Shown here one piece after another: positions 44,251-51,380 of a DNA stretch of 64,000 bases. The position numbers and the translations under genes are program-made. A model generated the notes under the pieces. It saw only the letters and a list, made by a program, of their open reading frames with translations. It did no database searches and was not told where the DNA came from. The stretch's first letter is position 1, and each line of letters opens with the position of its first letter. Source of the DNA: an uncultured Robinsoniella sp. (GTDB taxonomy: Bacteria > Bacillota > Clostridia > Lachnospirales > Lachnospiraceae); contig UQGG01000003.1 of NCBI GenBank assembly GCA_900540475.1, forward strand, positions 62,001 to 126,000, written 5' to 3'.

Positions 44251-45912
44251 TTATTTTTCATCTAAAGTCATTAGAATATGATTGATAAACAGATTACGAA
44301 TACTGGAGTATTCACCCAGACCTTTTAATACACATTCCACGGGATAGCCCGCTTCTTTCAGCTGACAGTACCAAGACTTGGGGTCATCTCCTGCCATATC
44401 ATTCCGGGCATGGTCGCCGGCAACGATCATAAATGGTGCCAACACAACTTTTTTCGGTTGTTTTGCTGCAATCATTTTTAAAATTGAGGCCATGGAAGGA
44501 TAGGCTTCCACAGTACCCAGGTATATATTTTCGTGACCATAATCTTTGAAAGCATAATCCAGCGCAGCATAGATTGCATTGGCATAATGGGTGGTACCAT
44601 GTCCCATCATAACCAGTACTTCATCTTCAGAGAGGGTAGAAAATTCACTTGCAACGGCCTGCATTACCGTCTGATTATCTTCCTCCGTCGTGAGCAGCGG
44701 GTTGCCAAAGCGTATGGAATGAAAGGATTCCTGATAGGAAAGTGCATCTTCCTGCATCAGGTCATTCTCAATGCCGTTGATAACATGGGTTGGCTGAACG
44801 ATAACATCCGTAATCCCATCTGCTTTCATTTGTTCCATTGCTTCTTTAACATTGTGAATGTGGATTCCATCTCTTTTTTTAATCTTTGCCAGAATCATTT
44901 TACTTGTCCAGGCACGGTAAACCCTAAATTCAGGAAAAGCCGCCTGAATAGAATCTTCGATGGCATCAATGGTCACCTTTCTGGTTTCGTCATAGCTGGT
45001 TCCAAAGCTAACTACCAGAATTGCCTGTTTCTTGTTCGTGTCTTCCAATTTCGTTCCTCCATAATGTGGTTTTGTACTTATTTTTTCAATATAGCCCTCC
45101 AATGTAGACAGGCTTTTTGGCAGTGGGAGAGAGGGGAGAAGGACTCCCTTCTTGCAAAGACTTTCAAATAGCTGGATTGCAGCCGGCTGTTCCAGATTTG
45201 TCTGGTGAAGCACGGACTTATTTACAAAGACTTCTTCCGGTGCTCCTTCCATATAAACGGTACCGTCTTTAAACAATACCACATCATCAGCCCATTTCAG
45301 AGCAAAATCAACGTCGTGTGTGGATATAATGACCGTGATTCCCTGATTGGTTAATTGATCAATGATCTGGTTTACCAGGGTGGTGTGCTTGGGGTCCAGT
45401 GCTGCAGCCGGTTCGTCAAATATTATTACATCGGGATGCATAACCAGAATATCTGCGATCGATACCTGCTTTTTCTGCCCGCCGCTTAAGGCGTGGGTAG
45501 GTTTGCTGCGAAAAGGGGTAATTTCAAGATGTTCGATCACATCTTCCACCTCTTTTTTAGCGGTTTCTTCATCAACGCCCAGATTCAGGATGCCAAAGGA
45601 AATTTCCTGATATACACTGGCTGAAAACAACTGGTTATCCGGGTCCTGAAATACAATGCCCACTTTACTGCGAAGGGCTAAAAGACCTTTCCGGCTATAG
45701 TCATAAGGTTCGCCATAAAAGTACATCGTACCGCTTTTAGGGCGGTGTATGCCGTTCAGACAGAGAAAAAAAGTGGATTTACCGGAACCGTTGGCTCCCA
45801 TAAAAGCGATCTTTCTGCCCCGGCGGATTTCCAGGCTGATTCCTTTCAATGCCTGGTTGCCGTCTTCATAGGCATAACACACATTTTCGGCTTTCAGGAT
45901 AATATCGTTCAT
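44251..45912 (-). CDS. cbiO-cbiK: Fusion: CbiO cobalt transporter ATPase with CbiK sirohydrochlorin cobaltochelatase
   Basis: Residues 1 to about 280 are an ECF-type ATPase: Walker A GANGSGKST (39-47), VFQDPDNQLFSASVYQEISFG (Q-loop and typical CbiO text), signature LSGGQ (142-146), Walker B DVIIFDEPAAALD and H-loop STHD (197-200). Residues 296-553 are a complete CbiK: ILVVSFGTSYDETRKVTIDAIE, QPTHVINGIEND, and the two metal-site histidines in MMGHGTTHYAN (His438) and VAGDHARNDM (His501). CbiK inserts cobalt into sirohydrochlorin. Two proteins of about 280 and 260 residues are thus joined, without stop or frameshift. The gene is last in the cbiMNQO unit. Confidence 0.93.
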   Translation of the reverse strand: MNDIILKAENVCYAYEDGNQALKGISLEIRRGRKIAFMGANGSGKSTFFLCLNGIHRPKSGTMYFYGEPYDYSRKGLLALRSKVGIVFQDPDNQLFSASVYQEISFGILNLGVDEETAKKEVEDVIEHLEITPFRSKPTHALSGGQKKQVSIADILVMHPDVIIFDEPAAALDPKHTTLVNQIIDQLTNQGITVIISTHDVDFALKWADDVVLFKDGTVYMEGAPEEVFVNKSVLHQTNLEQPAAIQLFESLCKKGVLLPSLPLPKSLSTLEGYIEKISTKPHYGGTKLEDTNKKQAILVVSFGTSYDETRKVTIDAIEDSIQAAFPEFRVYRAWTSKMILAKIKKRDGIHIHNVKEAMEQMKADGITDVIVQPTHVINGIENDLMQEDALSYQESFHSIRFGNPLLTTEEDNQTVMQAVASEFSTLSEDEVLVMMGHGTTHYANAIYAALDYAFKDYGHENIYLGTVEAYPSMASILKMIAAKQPKKVVLAPFMIVAGDHARNDMAGDDPKSWYCQLKEAGYPVECVLKGLGEYSSIRNLFINHILMTLDEK

Positions 45913-45924
45913 AAGTTTTCTCCT

Positions 45925-46710
45925 CTATATATGTAATCCGCAGATACGCAGTATCACGGATAGAATAATCAAAGTCAGTTCAAATACAATCAGATAAATA
46001 ATATGATTTTTCTTAGCAGGATAATTTTCATCCAGAACATGAATCGTTCCGTCATAACAACGGGATTCCATAGCATCAAACAAAAAGGAAGATTTTTTAA
46101 AAGCACGGATAAACAATGCCGAAATCAGGTTTCCCATGGATTTGCAGGAAGTTTTCAAATTCACATTTCCAAGACGGGAGCGCTGTGCGCAGGTCAGGGA
46201 ATCTGCGATATCCAGTAATACAAAAATAAAACGGTAAATGAGCAGCATAAGCTCGATTAATATTTCCGGACAACGGACTTTTCGAAATACGGTTAAAATG
46301 TCTGTAATGGGGGTGGAAAGGGATAAAAAATACAAACAGGAAACGCTTGCCAGGGCAGTTAAGATCAGCTGTGCTGCAAATAGCAGAGATGACCGGCTGC
46401 TTGTAATATAAATATTCCCAATCGGAACAGCAAAAGCCGAGAGGGGTGTTTTGGAAAAATTAATGATAATGGCGATGGTGCTTAAAAACAGGAAGATAAG
46501 CGGTATCCGCATCAGCCTGATATAATGGGAAGGGGATATCCCCCCAACGTGTATGGTGAGATATCCCATTGCAAATAAAATGCAGACAGACAATGCAATC
46601 GAACGATCTACTACACAAACTAAAAGTGTAGTTATTGCGAGAGCTGTTTTGACAGAAGCATTTGTATATCTTAATTTTGAAGTATAACATAGCTTATCTA
46701 TGATAATCAT
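45925..46710 (-). CDS. cbiQ: Cobalt ECF transporter membrane protein CbiQ
   Basis: The 261-residue membrane protein has about five helices and the CbiQ coupling segment CAQRSRLGNVNLKTSCKSMGNLISALFIRAFKKS, with its Ala-Arg-Gly-like cytoplasmic motif, followed by DAMESRCYDG. It links the ATPase to the CbiM/CbiN substrate unit. It lies between cbiN and the cbiO-cbiK fusion on the minus strand; 12 bases separate it from the next gene. GGGAAGG precedes the start. Confidence 0.92.
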   Translation of the reverse strand: MIIIDKLCYTSKLRYTNASVKTALAITTLLVCVVDRSIALSVCILFAMGYLTIHVGGISPSHYIRLMRIPLIFLFLSTIAIIINFSKTPLSAFAVPIGNIYITSSRSSLLFAAQLILTALASVSCLYFLSLSTPITDILTVFRKVRCPEILIELMLLIYRFIFVLLDIADSLTCAQRSRLGNVNLKTSCKSMGNLISALFIRAFKKSSFLFDAMESRCYDGTIHVLDENYPAKKNHIIYLIVFELTLIILSVILRICGLHI

Positions 46711-46754
46711 TTTATGAACCTTCCCATTATGTAGTATTTAAGAGAACCTGGCAA

Positions 46755-47093
46755 TTAAGCTTTCGCTTTTTTCGAACTGCTAAAAGTTCCTTTGCTCTCT
46801 TCTTCCTTTTTCGCATGCTTTGTGCGTTCACGCAGCATACCGATACAATAGCCGAATACACCTGCGCCAAGAGCAGCCTGAAGACAGAAGAGAAGACTTT
46901 CTGTTTCTCCGCCAGGTGGTTCCATAATAGGAGATGCCCAAGGCTGATAACTGGGATCGATCTGTGTGATCGCTTCTTCAGCAGCACCATCAGCACCGCC
47001 GAATTCCGAATCTTTGTTCAGAGCCAGAGGAACAACTGCAATCAATACACAGATCAAAAGCAGAATAATAACTGTTTTGCCTTTACCGCCCAT
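46755..47093 (-). CDS. cbiN: Cobalt transporter small subunit CbiN
   Basis: The 112-residue protein has two membrane helices with an outside loop between: VIILLLICVLIAVVPLALNKDSEFGGADGAAEEAI, then YQPWASPIMEPPGGETESLLFCLQAALGAGVFGYCIG. This is the CbiN signature (PWxxP and the ExESLLF-like end). It helps load cobalt into CbiM. A Lys/Glu-rich tail follows. ATG at 47093 is seven bases after GGAGGT; GTG at 47102 is in frame but too close to that site. It overlaps the cbiM stop. Confidence 0.9.
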   Translation of the reverse strand: MGGKGKTVIILLLICVLIAVVPLALNKDSEFGGADGAAEEAITQIDPSYQPWASPIMEPPGGETESLLFCLQAALGAGVFGYCIGMLRERTKHAKKEEESKGTFSSSKKAKA

Positions 47094-47844
47094 GAACGAC
47101 ACCTCCTTTAAAATAACCGAGATCTGTTAATTCAGATTTAGCATAGGATTCCAGACCAATCATAACAACGGCTGTAATGATACCTTCGATAATGGCAAGT
47201 GGTACCTGGGTTACAGCGAAAATGCCCATGAATTTCGTGAGGGAAGCCATAAATCCGCCAACCTCCGAAGGATACGCAATTGCCAGCTGGAAGGATGTAA
47301 TCATATAGGTAAATAAATCGCCCAGGCAAGCTGCCAGGAATACGGATACTAATTTATTTACATTAAATTTCTGGCAGAGTTTGTAGATTCCAAATGCCAG
47401 GAAAGGACCTGCAATGGCCATAGAAAAGGTATTGGCTCCTAATGTGGTAAGCCCTCCATGTGCCAGCAGAATTGCCTGGAATAATAAAACGATGATACCG
47501 ATGATACTCATAGCACTTGGTCCAAATAAGATTGCACCCAGTCCGGTTCCGGTGGGATGAGAACTGCTTCCCGTTACGGATGGAATCTTTAAGGATGACA
47601 ATACAAATGCAAATGCGCCTGCAATCGCAAGGATTACCAGGACTTTGCGGTGTTCAGCAAGGGTTTTTTTAATGGAAAAAAATCCTGCTACTAAAAAAGG
47701 AACACATAACGCACCCCAGATAATACAGTATGTAGGTGCAAGGTAACCCTCCATAATGTGCATTGCATTAGCAACAGGAGCAATACCAAAGGCTAATGCA
47801 AATGCGCCGGCTAATACAACCAGTTTTCTTTGTTTCAAACTCAT
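47083..47844 (-). CDS. cbiM: Cobalt ECF transporter substrate-binding protein CbiM
   Basis: The 253-residue protein begins with a signal-like segment (LVVLAGAFALAFGIAPVANA), after which comes MHIMEGYLAPTYCIIWG, the mature N-terminus whose His is a cobalt ligand. The conserved HPTGTGLGAILFGPSAM loop and HGGLTTLGANTFSMAIAGPF are present, with about seven membrane helices. It is first in the minus-strand cobalt operon, behind a B12 riboswitch. GGAGGAAAGAAG precedes the start. Confidence 0.95.
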   Translation of the reverse strand: MSLKQRKLVVLAGAFALAFGIAPVANAMHIMEGYLAPTYCIIWGALCVPFLVAGFFSIKKTLAEHRKVLVILAIAGAFAFVLSSLKIPSVTGSSSHPTGTGLGAILFGPSAMSIIGIIVLLFQAILLAHGGLTTLGANTFSMAIAGPFLAFGIYKLCQKFNVNKLVSVFLAACLGDLFTYMITSFQLAIAYPSEVGGFMASLTKFMGIFAVTQVPLAIIEGIITAVVMIGLESYAKSELTDLGYFKGGVVHGR

Positions 47845-47861
47845 TCTTCTTTCCTCCTACA

Positions 47862-47904
47862 TAAAAAAATCGCCTGATCTTCAACTAAGTTAGAAGATAG
47901 GCGT
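47862..47904 (-). terminator. Riboswitch-linked terminator before cbiM
   Basis: On the minus strand CGCCTATCTTC pairs with GAAGATCAGGCG (one bulge), followed by ATTTTTTT just before the cbiM ribosome site. It lies between the riboswitch and cbiM, the place expected for attenuation. Confidence 0.85.
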
Positions 47905-48004
47905 ATGGTCAGAAAATCTTGAGGACGAACATAGAAATCTATGGACATCGACAAAATGATCTGGGCACACCTAGCCATCGTTCGTAACTATGTGTAAATC
48001 TCTT

Positions 48005-48182
48005 ATCGCAGGCAGGTCTTCTGACTCAGGCGTTAACATACCGGCTCGTCTTCCCATTCTAATAACTAACAGTGACATTTTGAGCGGATACTATTCCTAT
48101 ACAGCGGCGTGACCGTGCGGGCATTTCACCCGGCTTTCCTATTCTCTGCTTAATAGCAGCACCTGTCGATATTCAATTATGA
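48005..48182 (-). promoter_or_regulatory. Cobalamin riboswitch of the cbiMNQO-K operon
   Basis: Read on the minus strand, it contains AATAGGAAAGCCGGGTGAAA, GCCCGCACGGTCACGCCGCT GT-type core text, and later GAGTCAGAAGACCTGCC-like sequence (48007-48030). This is a full-size B12 riboswitch with all peripheral arms, unlike the compact one at 21174. High cobalamin should reduce cobalt import and chelation. Confidence 0.93.
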
Positions 48183-48640
48183 CAAAATTTTACCATGTAC
48201 CGATATAAAAGTCAATAAAATATCTTGACTTTTCCGGCATTTGAAAGTGGTACTTCTTATGTTTACATTAGCATATGAAAAATGAAAGCAACATGGTGGA
48301 TAATAAATAGAAACGTATAATATGAGATATTATAAAATAAACAGTTGATATAAACTAAAACATGTGATATAATCAAAAACAAGCGGAAATGAAACAGAAA
48401 CCACATCCATACCAGAGCGCATTTGCTCAAAAAATCACCTGCCTAAAGCGAACCCGCTTTAGAGCAGTCAAAATAAATCAAGTAGATTTCTCTACGAATT
48501 TTTCCAATTTGCCAAAATTGAATTCGATGAAAACAAGAATGTATGCATGTATGTTAATTCATAAATAAGGGTGTGCTTTTCTGAAATAAAACCGCTGAAT
48601 AGAAAAGCTGAGAAAGGCTGAATAAAAATCAGAAGGGAGG
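48183..48640. other. Intergenic region between the cobalt operon and hem operon, first part
   Basis: No gene is seen. The segment is AT-rich. A short hairpin (TAAAGCG-AACCC-GCTTTA) lies near 48446-48464. The promoter of the minus-strand cobalt operon must be in the first 100-150 bases but no consensus box stands out to me. Confidence 0.4.
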
Positions 48641-48648
48641 AAACGGCA

Positions 48649-48687
48649 ATGAATTACAGATTCATTATTTTCAGGATAAGCGGTTAA
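48649..48687 (+). CDS. Possible 12-codon leader peptide
   Basis: ATG at 48649 has a very good ribosome site (GGGAGG, nine bases upstream). It is followed by twelve sense codons (MNYRFIIFRISG) and TAA at 48685-48687. A terminator-like hairpin begins eight bases later. This arrangement is that of a transcription attenuator. No recognisable target gene lies directly behind it; hemA starts 550 bases further on behind its own promoter. The coding call rests on the ribosome site and hairpin alone. Confidence 0.45.
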   Translation: MNYRFIIFRISG

Positions 48688-48728
48688 GTCAAAGGGACCG
48701 TACAGGGGAACCGGTACGGTCCTTTATC
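48688..48728 (+). terminator. Terminator-like hairpin after the leader peptide
   Basis: GGACCGTAC (48695-48703) and GTACGGTCC (48714-48722) form a perfect nine-base stem, followed by TTTATCT. Confidence 0.75.
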
Positions 48729-48774
48729 TATAAGGAAATTCACGGGATTTTGTATCCTGTTTTACCTATATAAA

Positions 48775-48943
48775 GCTATAGTGCGTTTGAAAAATTATTA
48801 CCGCTATCAGCATGCCCCACTGTGCGGTATATTTGATACGAATTCAGCTTATGCAGCCCGCTGTGTGCCCTTCATCCCGGATAAATCTTACACAAACGGT
48901 GACACACAGCTGACAGAAAGCAATTTTAAAACACTCTATAGAG
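48775..48943 (+). repeat. Dispersed element with terminal inverted repeats (copy B)
   Basis: This copy aligns with 21013-21172 over about 125 inner bases, sharing blocks such as GCCCCACT, GTGCCCTTCATCC and CAGAAAGCA. Ends pair imperfectly (CTATAGTGCGTTTGAAAAATT with AATTTTAAAACACTCTATAG). The inner hairpin keeps pairing while bases differ from copy A. It contains no supported gene. Confidence 0.75.
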
Positions 48944-48971
48944 TGGGATTGTATTATTTTAAATTAATTGT

Positions 48972-48999
48972 TTGATTTTGTAAAATGTTGTGCTATGAT
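48972..48999 (+). promoter_or_regulatory. Promoter of the hemA operon
   Basis: TTGATT (48972-48977) and TATGAT (48994-48999) are spaced by 16 bases. The start of transcription would fall near 49006, just where the structured leader begins. Confidence 0.65.
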
Positions 49000-49004
49000 G
49001 ATTA

Positions 49005-49239
49005 AAGATTGCTACGAGTGCCGCTCGGCGTAATTACGTCGATATATAGTGCCTGATATCTGTGTCAGGTGTGCGACTGTGAATCGACGGCGTAGCGGGC
49101 TATGGCTAGCTTCACAGTCGTGCAGCTGGCGCAGATAGCGGGTGCTATAGAGTGGCGTATTTGCGCCGGGCGGTACTAATCAATTATAAATTGATAGAGC
49201 CTGTTTAAACTTAAGAAAAAGAATGTTGAGGAATGTTTT
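49005..49239 (+). ncRNA. Structured hemA leader RNA of unknown class
   Basis: The ~235-base leader folds into a closed multi-branch structure. AGTGCCGC (49017-49024) pairs with GCGGTACT (49171-49178). Inside are CGGCGT/ACGTCG (49026-49041), CCTGA/TCAGG (49052-49069), a ten-base stem CGACTGTGAA/TTCACAGTCG (49074-49083 with 49111-49120), and GGCGCA/TGCGCC around ATAGC/GCTAT (about 49128-49168). A last hairpin TCAATT/AATTGA follows. CGAC at 49074 could instead pair with GTCG at 49038, so two states are possible. It lacks the B12 riboswitch core, T-box sequence and a terminator. It may regulate hemA by a way I cannot name. Confidence 0.6.
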
Positions 49240-50469
49240 ATGGGGATTCAGATGATAGGTATTGACCACAGCAGGGCAGTATTGGATGTGCGGACGATTT
49301 TTTCGTTTACAAAAAAGAGTACTGCCCAGGCTTTTGAGGAACTGAAAAAAATTGAGGGCATACAGGGAAGTATTATGATTTCTACCTGTAACCGGATGGA
49401 ATTATGGGTGAGCAGCCGGGAAGATTTTGAAGGTTCTTTGTATGAGATTTTGTGTGAGATACGCCAGGTGCCTAAGGAGTTATACCGGGAATATTTTGTG
49501 GAACGCCGGGAAGAGGAGGCGGTACGGCATTTATTTGAGTTATCCTGTGGCCTGAAATCCAGGATCTTAGGAGAAGACCAGATCATTACCCAGGTTAAAG
49601 AGGCGCTTTCTTTTGCCAGAGAACACTATGCTACTGATAATGTGCTTGAAATATTGTTCCGAATGGCGGTTACAGCGGCAAAAAAGGTAAAGACCAACGT
49701 GACCATGTCCACCGCAAACCAATCTGTGATTCATCAGGCGATAGAAGTCTTGAAGAAAGAAGGGTATTCCTTTAGCAGCAAAAAATGCATGGTTATTGGG
49801 AATGGTGAGATGGGCAAGCTCACGGCTACGGTAATGTGCCGGGAAGGAGCCGATGTAACGGTTACTGTCAGGCAGTATCGAAGTGGAATTGTAGAGATCC
49901 CTCATGGATGCAAAAGAATCGATTACGGAGAACGCATGTCTTTGTTTGGTGAGTGTGATTATGTGGTCAGCGCAACGGCAAGTCCCAATTACACTCTGAA
50001 AGAACATTGCATCAGGGAGGCCAAAGTCTGTCATGATATGGTGCTGATTGACCTGGCAGTACCCAGAGATATTGATCCGGCAGCCAGAGAACTTCCATAT
50101 ATCAAGTTATATGACATCGATTATTTTCATATAGATCTTCAGAACGAGAAATTGAAAAAAAATATTGAAGATGCAAAGATAATCCTGCAGGGACAGATCG
50201 ATGAATTTTATGAATGGTACGAATGCAGGGATGTCATACCCAAAATACAGGATATCCGAAATAGTGCCGTTATCGATTTGAAGCTTCGGATTCAGAAAAT
50301 CGTAAGAGATCTGCCTGTGGAAATGGATATTCAGGCGAGCCTGCAGGAAAGCATTGAGTCGGCTGCAGGAAAAGTGGTCAATAAGATGATGTTCGGCCTG
50401 CGGGATGAAGTCAGTAAGGAAACCTTCCGGGAATGTGTGGAGGGTTTAAATAAAGTATATGAAAACTAG
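49240..50469 (+). CDS. hemA: Glutamyl-tRNA reductase
   Basis: The 409-residue protein starts with MIGIDHSRAVLDVRTIFSF and has the catalytic cysteine in ISTCNRMELW (about residue 50), FELSCGLKSRILGEDQIITQVK, the NADPH-binding region VIGNGEMGKLTATVM and DLAVPRDIDP. The C-terminal dimerisation helices are present. It reduces glutamate on tRNA-Glu to glutamate-1-semialdehyde, the first step of tetrapyrrole synthesis. It is first in hemA-hemC-cobA/hemD-hemB-hemL. The fused or adjacent precorrin-2 dehydrogenase often found in Clostridia is not here. TTGAGGAATG precedes the start. Confidence 0.94.
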   Translation: MGIQMIGIDHSRAVLDVRTIFSFTKKSTAQAFEELKKIEGIQGSIMISTCNRMELWVSSREDFEGSLYEILCEIRQVPKELYREYFVERREEEAVRHLFELSCGLKSRILGEDQIITQVKEALSFAREHYATDNVLEILFRMAVTAAKKVKTNVTMSTANQSVIHQAIEVLKKEGYSFSSKKCMVIGNGEMGKLTATVMCREGADVTVTVRQYRSGIVEIPHGCKRIDYGERMSLFGECDYVVSATASPNYTLKEHCIREAKVCHDMVLIDLAVPRDIDPAARELPYIKLYDIDYFHIDLQNEKLKKNIEDAKIILQGQIDEFYEWYECRDVIPKIQDIRNSAVIDLKLRIQKIVRDLPVEMDIQASLQESIESAAGKVVNKMMFGLRDEVSKETFRECVEGLNKVYEN

Positions 50470-50482
50470 AGGGGATAATAAA

Positions 50483-51379
50483 ATGGAAAGAAGTATATGT
50501 ATTGGCAGCCGGGAAAGCAGGCTTGCTGTAATACAGACGGAAATGGTGATGGAACATATAAAGAATAACCATCCGGAAATAGAAGTTAAAATGCTGACTA
50601 TGAAGACGACAGGGGACATTATTCTGGATAAAACCCTGGATAAAATTGGCGGTAAAGGACTATTTGTAAAAGAACTGGATAAAGCGCTTTTGGACAAAAG
50701 AAGTGACCTGTCCGTTCACAGCTTAAAAGATATGCCTATGGAAGTTCCGGGAGAGCTGCCAGTGGTAGCTTATTCCAAAAGGGAAGATCCACGGGATGTT
50801 CTGGTGCTGCCAGAGGGTGCTGCACAGTGGGATTCATCCCTTCCCATCGGATGTTCCAGTCTGCGCAGAATACTCCAGATGAAAGAAATTTTTCCGGATG
50901 CCGCATTTAAGACTGTGCGGGGAAATGTTCTGACACGTTTGAAAAAACTGGATGACGGTGAATACAGTGCCCTTATTCTGGCGGCAGCCGGTCTTAAGAG
51001 ACTGGGACTGGAAGAGAGGATCAGCCGGTATTTTGAGCCGGAGGAGATGATTCCCGCAGCCGGGCAGGGTATCCTTGCAATACAGGGAAGAGCAGGAGAG
51101 GATTACGGATTTCTAACTGACTATGCAGATGAAGAAGCTGGTTATGCGGCGGAGGCAGAACGGGCTTTTGTAAGGGAATTAAACGGGGGATGCAGTTCCC
51201 CGGTAGCGGCGCATGCAGTTATAAAGGAAGATAAAATTTTCCTGACAGGGCTTTATTATGATGAAGAATCCAATACTTATCTCAAAGGCAGCAAAGAGGA
51301 ACTTGCTGTAAATGCCGCAAAAGCAGGAAAAGCTTTAGCGCGGGAATTGCGGGAGCAATACAGAAAGGAAGGCAACTGA
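50483..51379 (+). CDS. hemC: Porphobilinogen deaminase (hydroxymethylbilane synthase)
   Basis: The 298-residue protein contains IGSRESRLAVIQTEMV, DKIGGKGLFVKELDKALLD, SVHSLKDMP, and the cofactor cysteine in ELNGGCSSPVAAHA (about residue 235). These are the defining HemC motifs. It links four porphobilinogens into hydroxymethylbilane. ATG at 50483 is chosen since AGGGG lies upstream and the family begins here; an in-frame ATG at 50459 overlaps hemA. Confidence 0.95.
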   Translation: MERSICIGSRESRLAVIQTEMVMEHIKNNHPEIEVKMLTMKTTGDIILDKTLDKIGGKGLFVKELDKALLDKRSDLSVHSLKDMPMEVPGELPVVAYSKREDPRDVLVLPEGAAQWDSSLPIGCSSLRRILQMKEIFPDAAFKTVRGNVLTRLKKLDDGEYSALILAAAGLKRLGLEERISRYFEPEEMIPAAGQGILAIQGRAGEDYGFLTDYADEEAGYAAEAERAFVRELNGGCSSPVAAHAVIKEDKIFLTGLYYDEESNTYLKGSKEELAVNAAKAGKALARELREQYRKEGN

Positions 51380-51380
51380 T

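Noticed and set aside
44533..45171. 212-codon plus-strand frame opposite cbiO-cbiK
   Set aside because: Both CbiO and CbiK motifs are on the minus strand; the frame has no ribosome site.
48781..48975. Open frame of 64 codons before the hemA promoter
   Set aside because: It lies within copy B of the inverted-repeat element; copy A does not keep the frame.
49170..49182. GGCGGTACTAAT resembles the 3' end of 23S rRNA
   Set aside because: Only about ten bases match, and no rRNA sequence lies around it. The bases are better explained as the closing stem of the hemA leader.
49005..49239. hemA leader as a B12 riboswitch or T-box
   Set aside because: It lacks the GGTGAAA-type B12 core and closing CCTGC box, and has no T-box sequence (TGGNACCGCG) or terminator/antiterminator pair.
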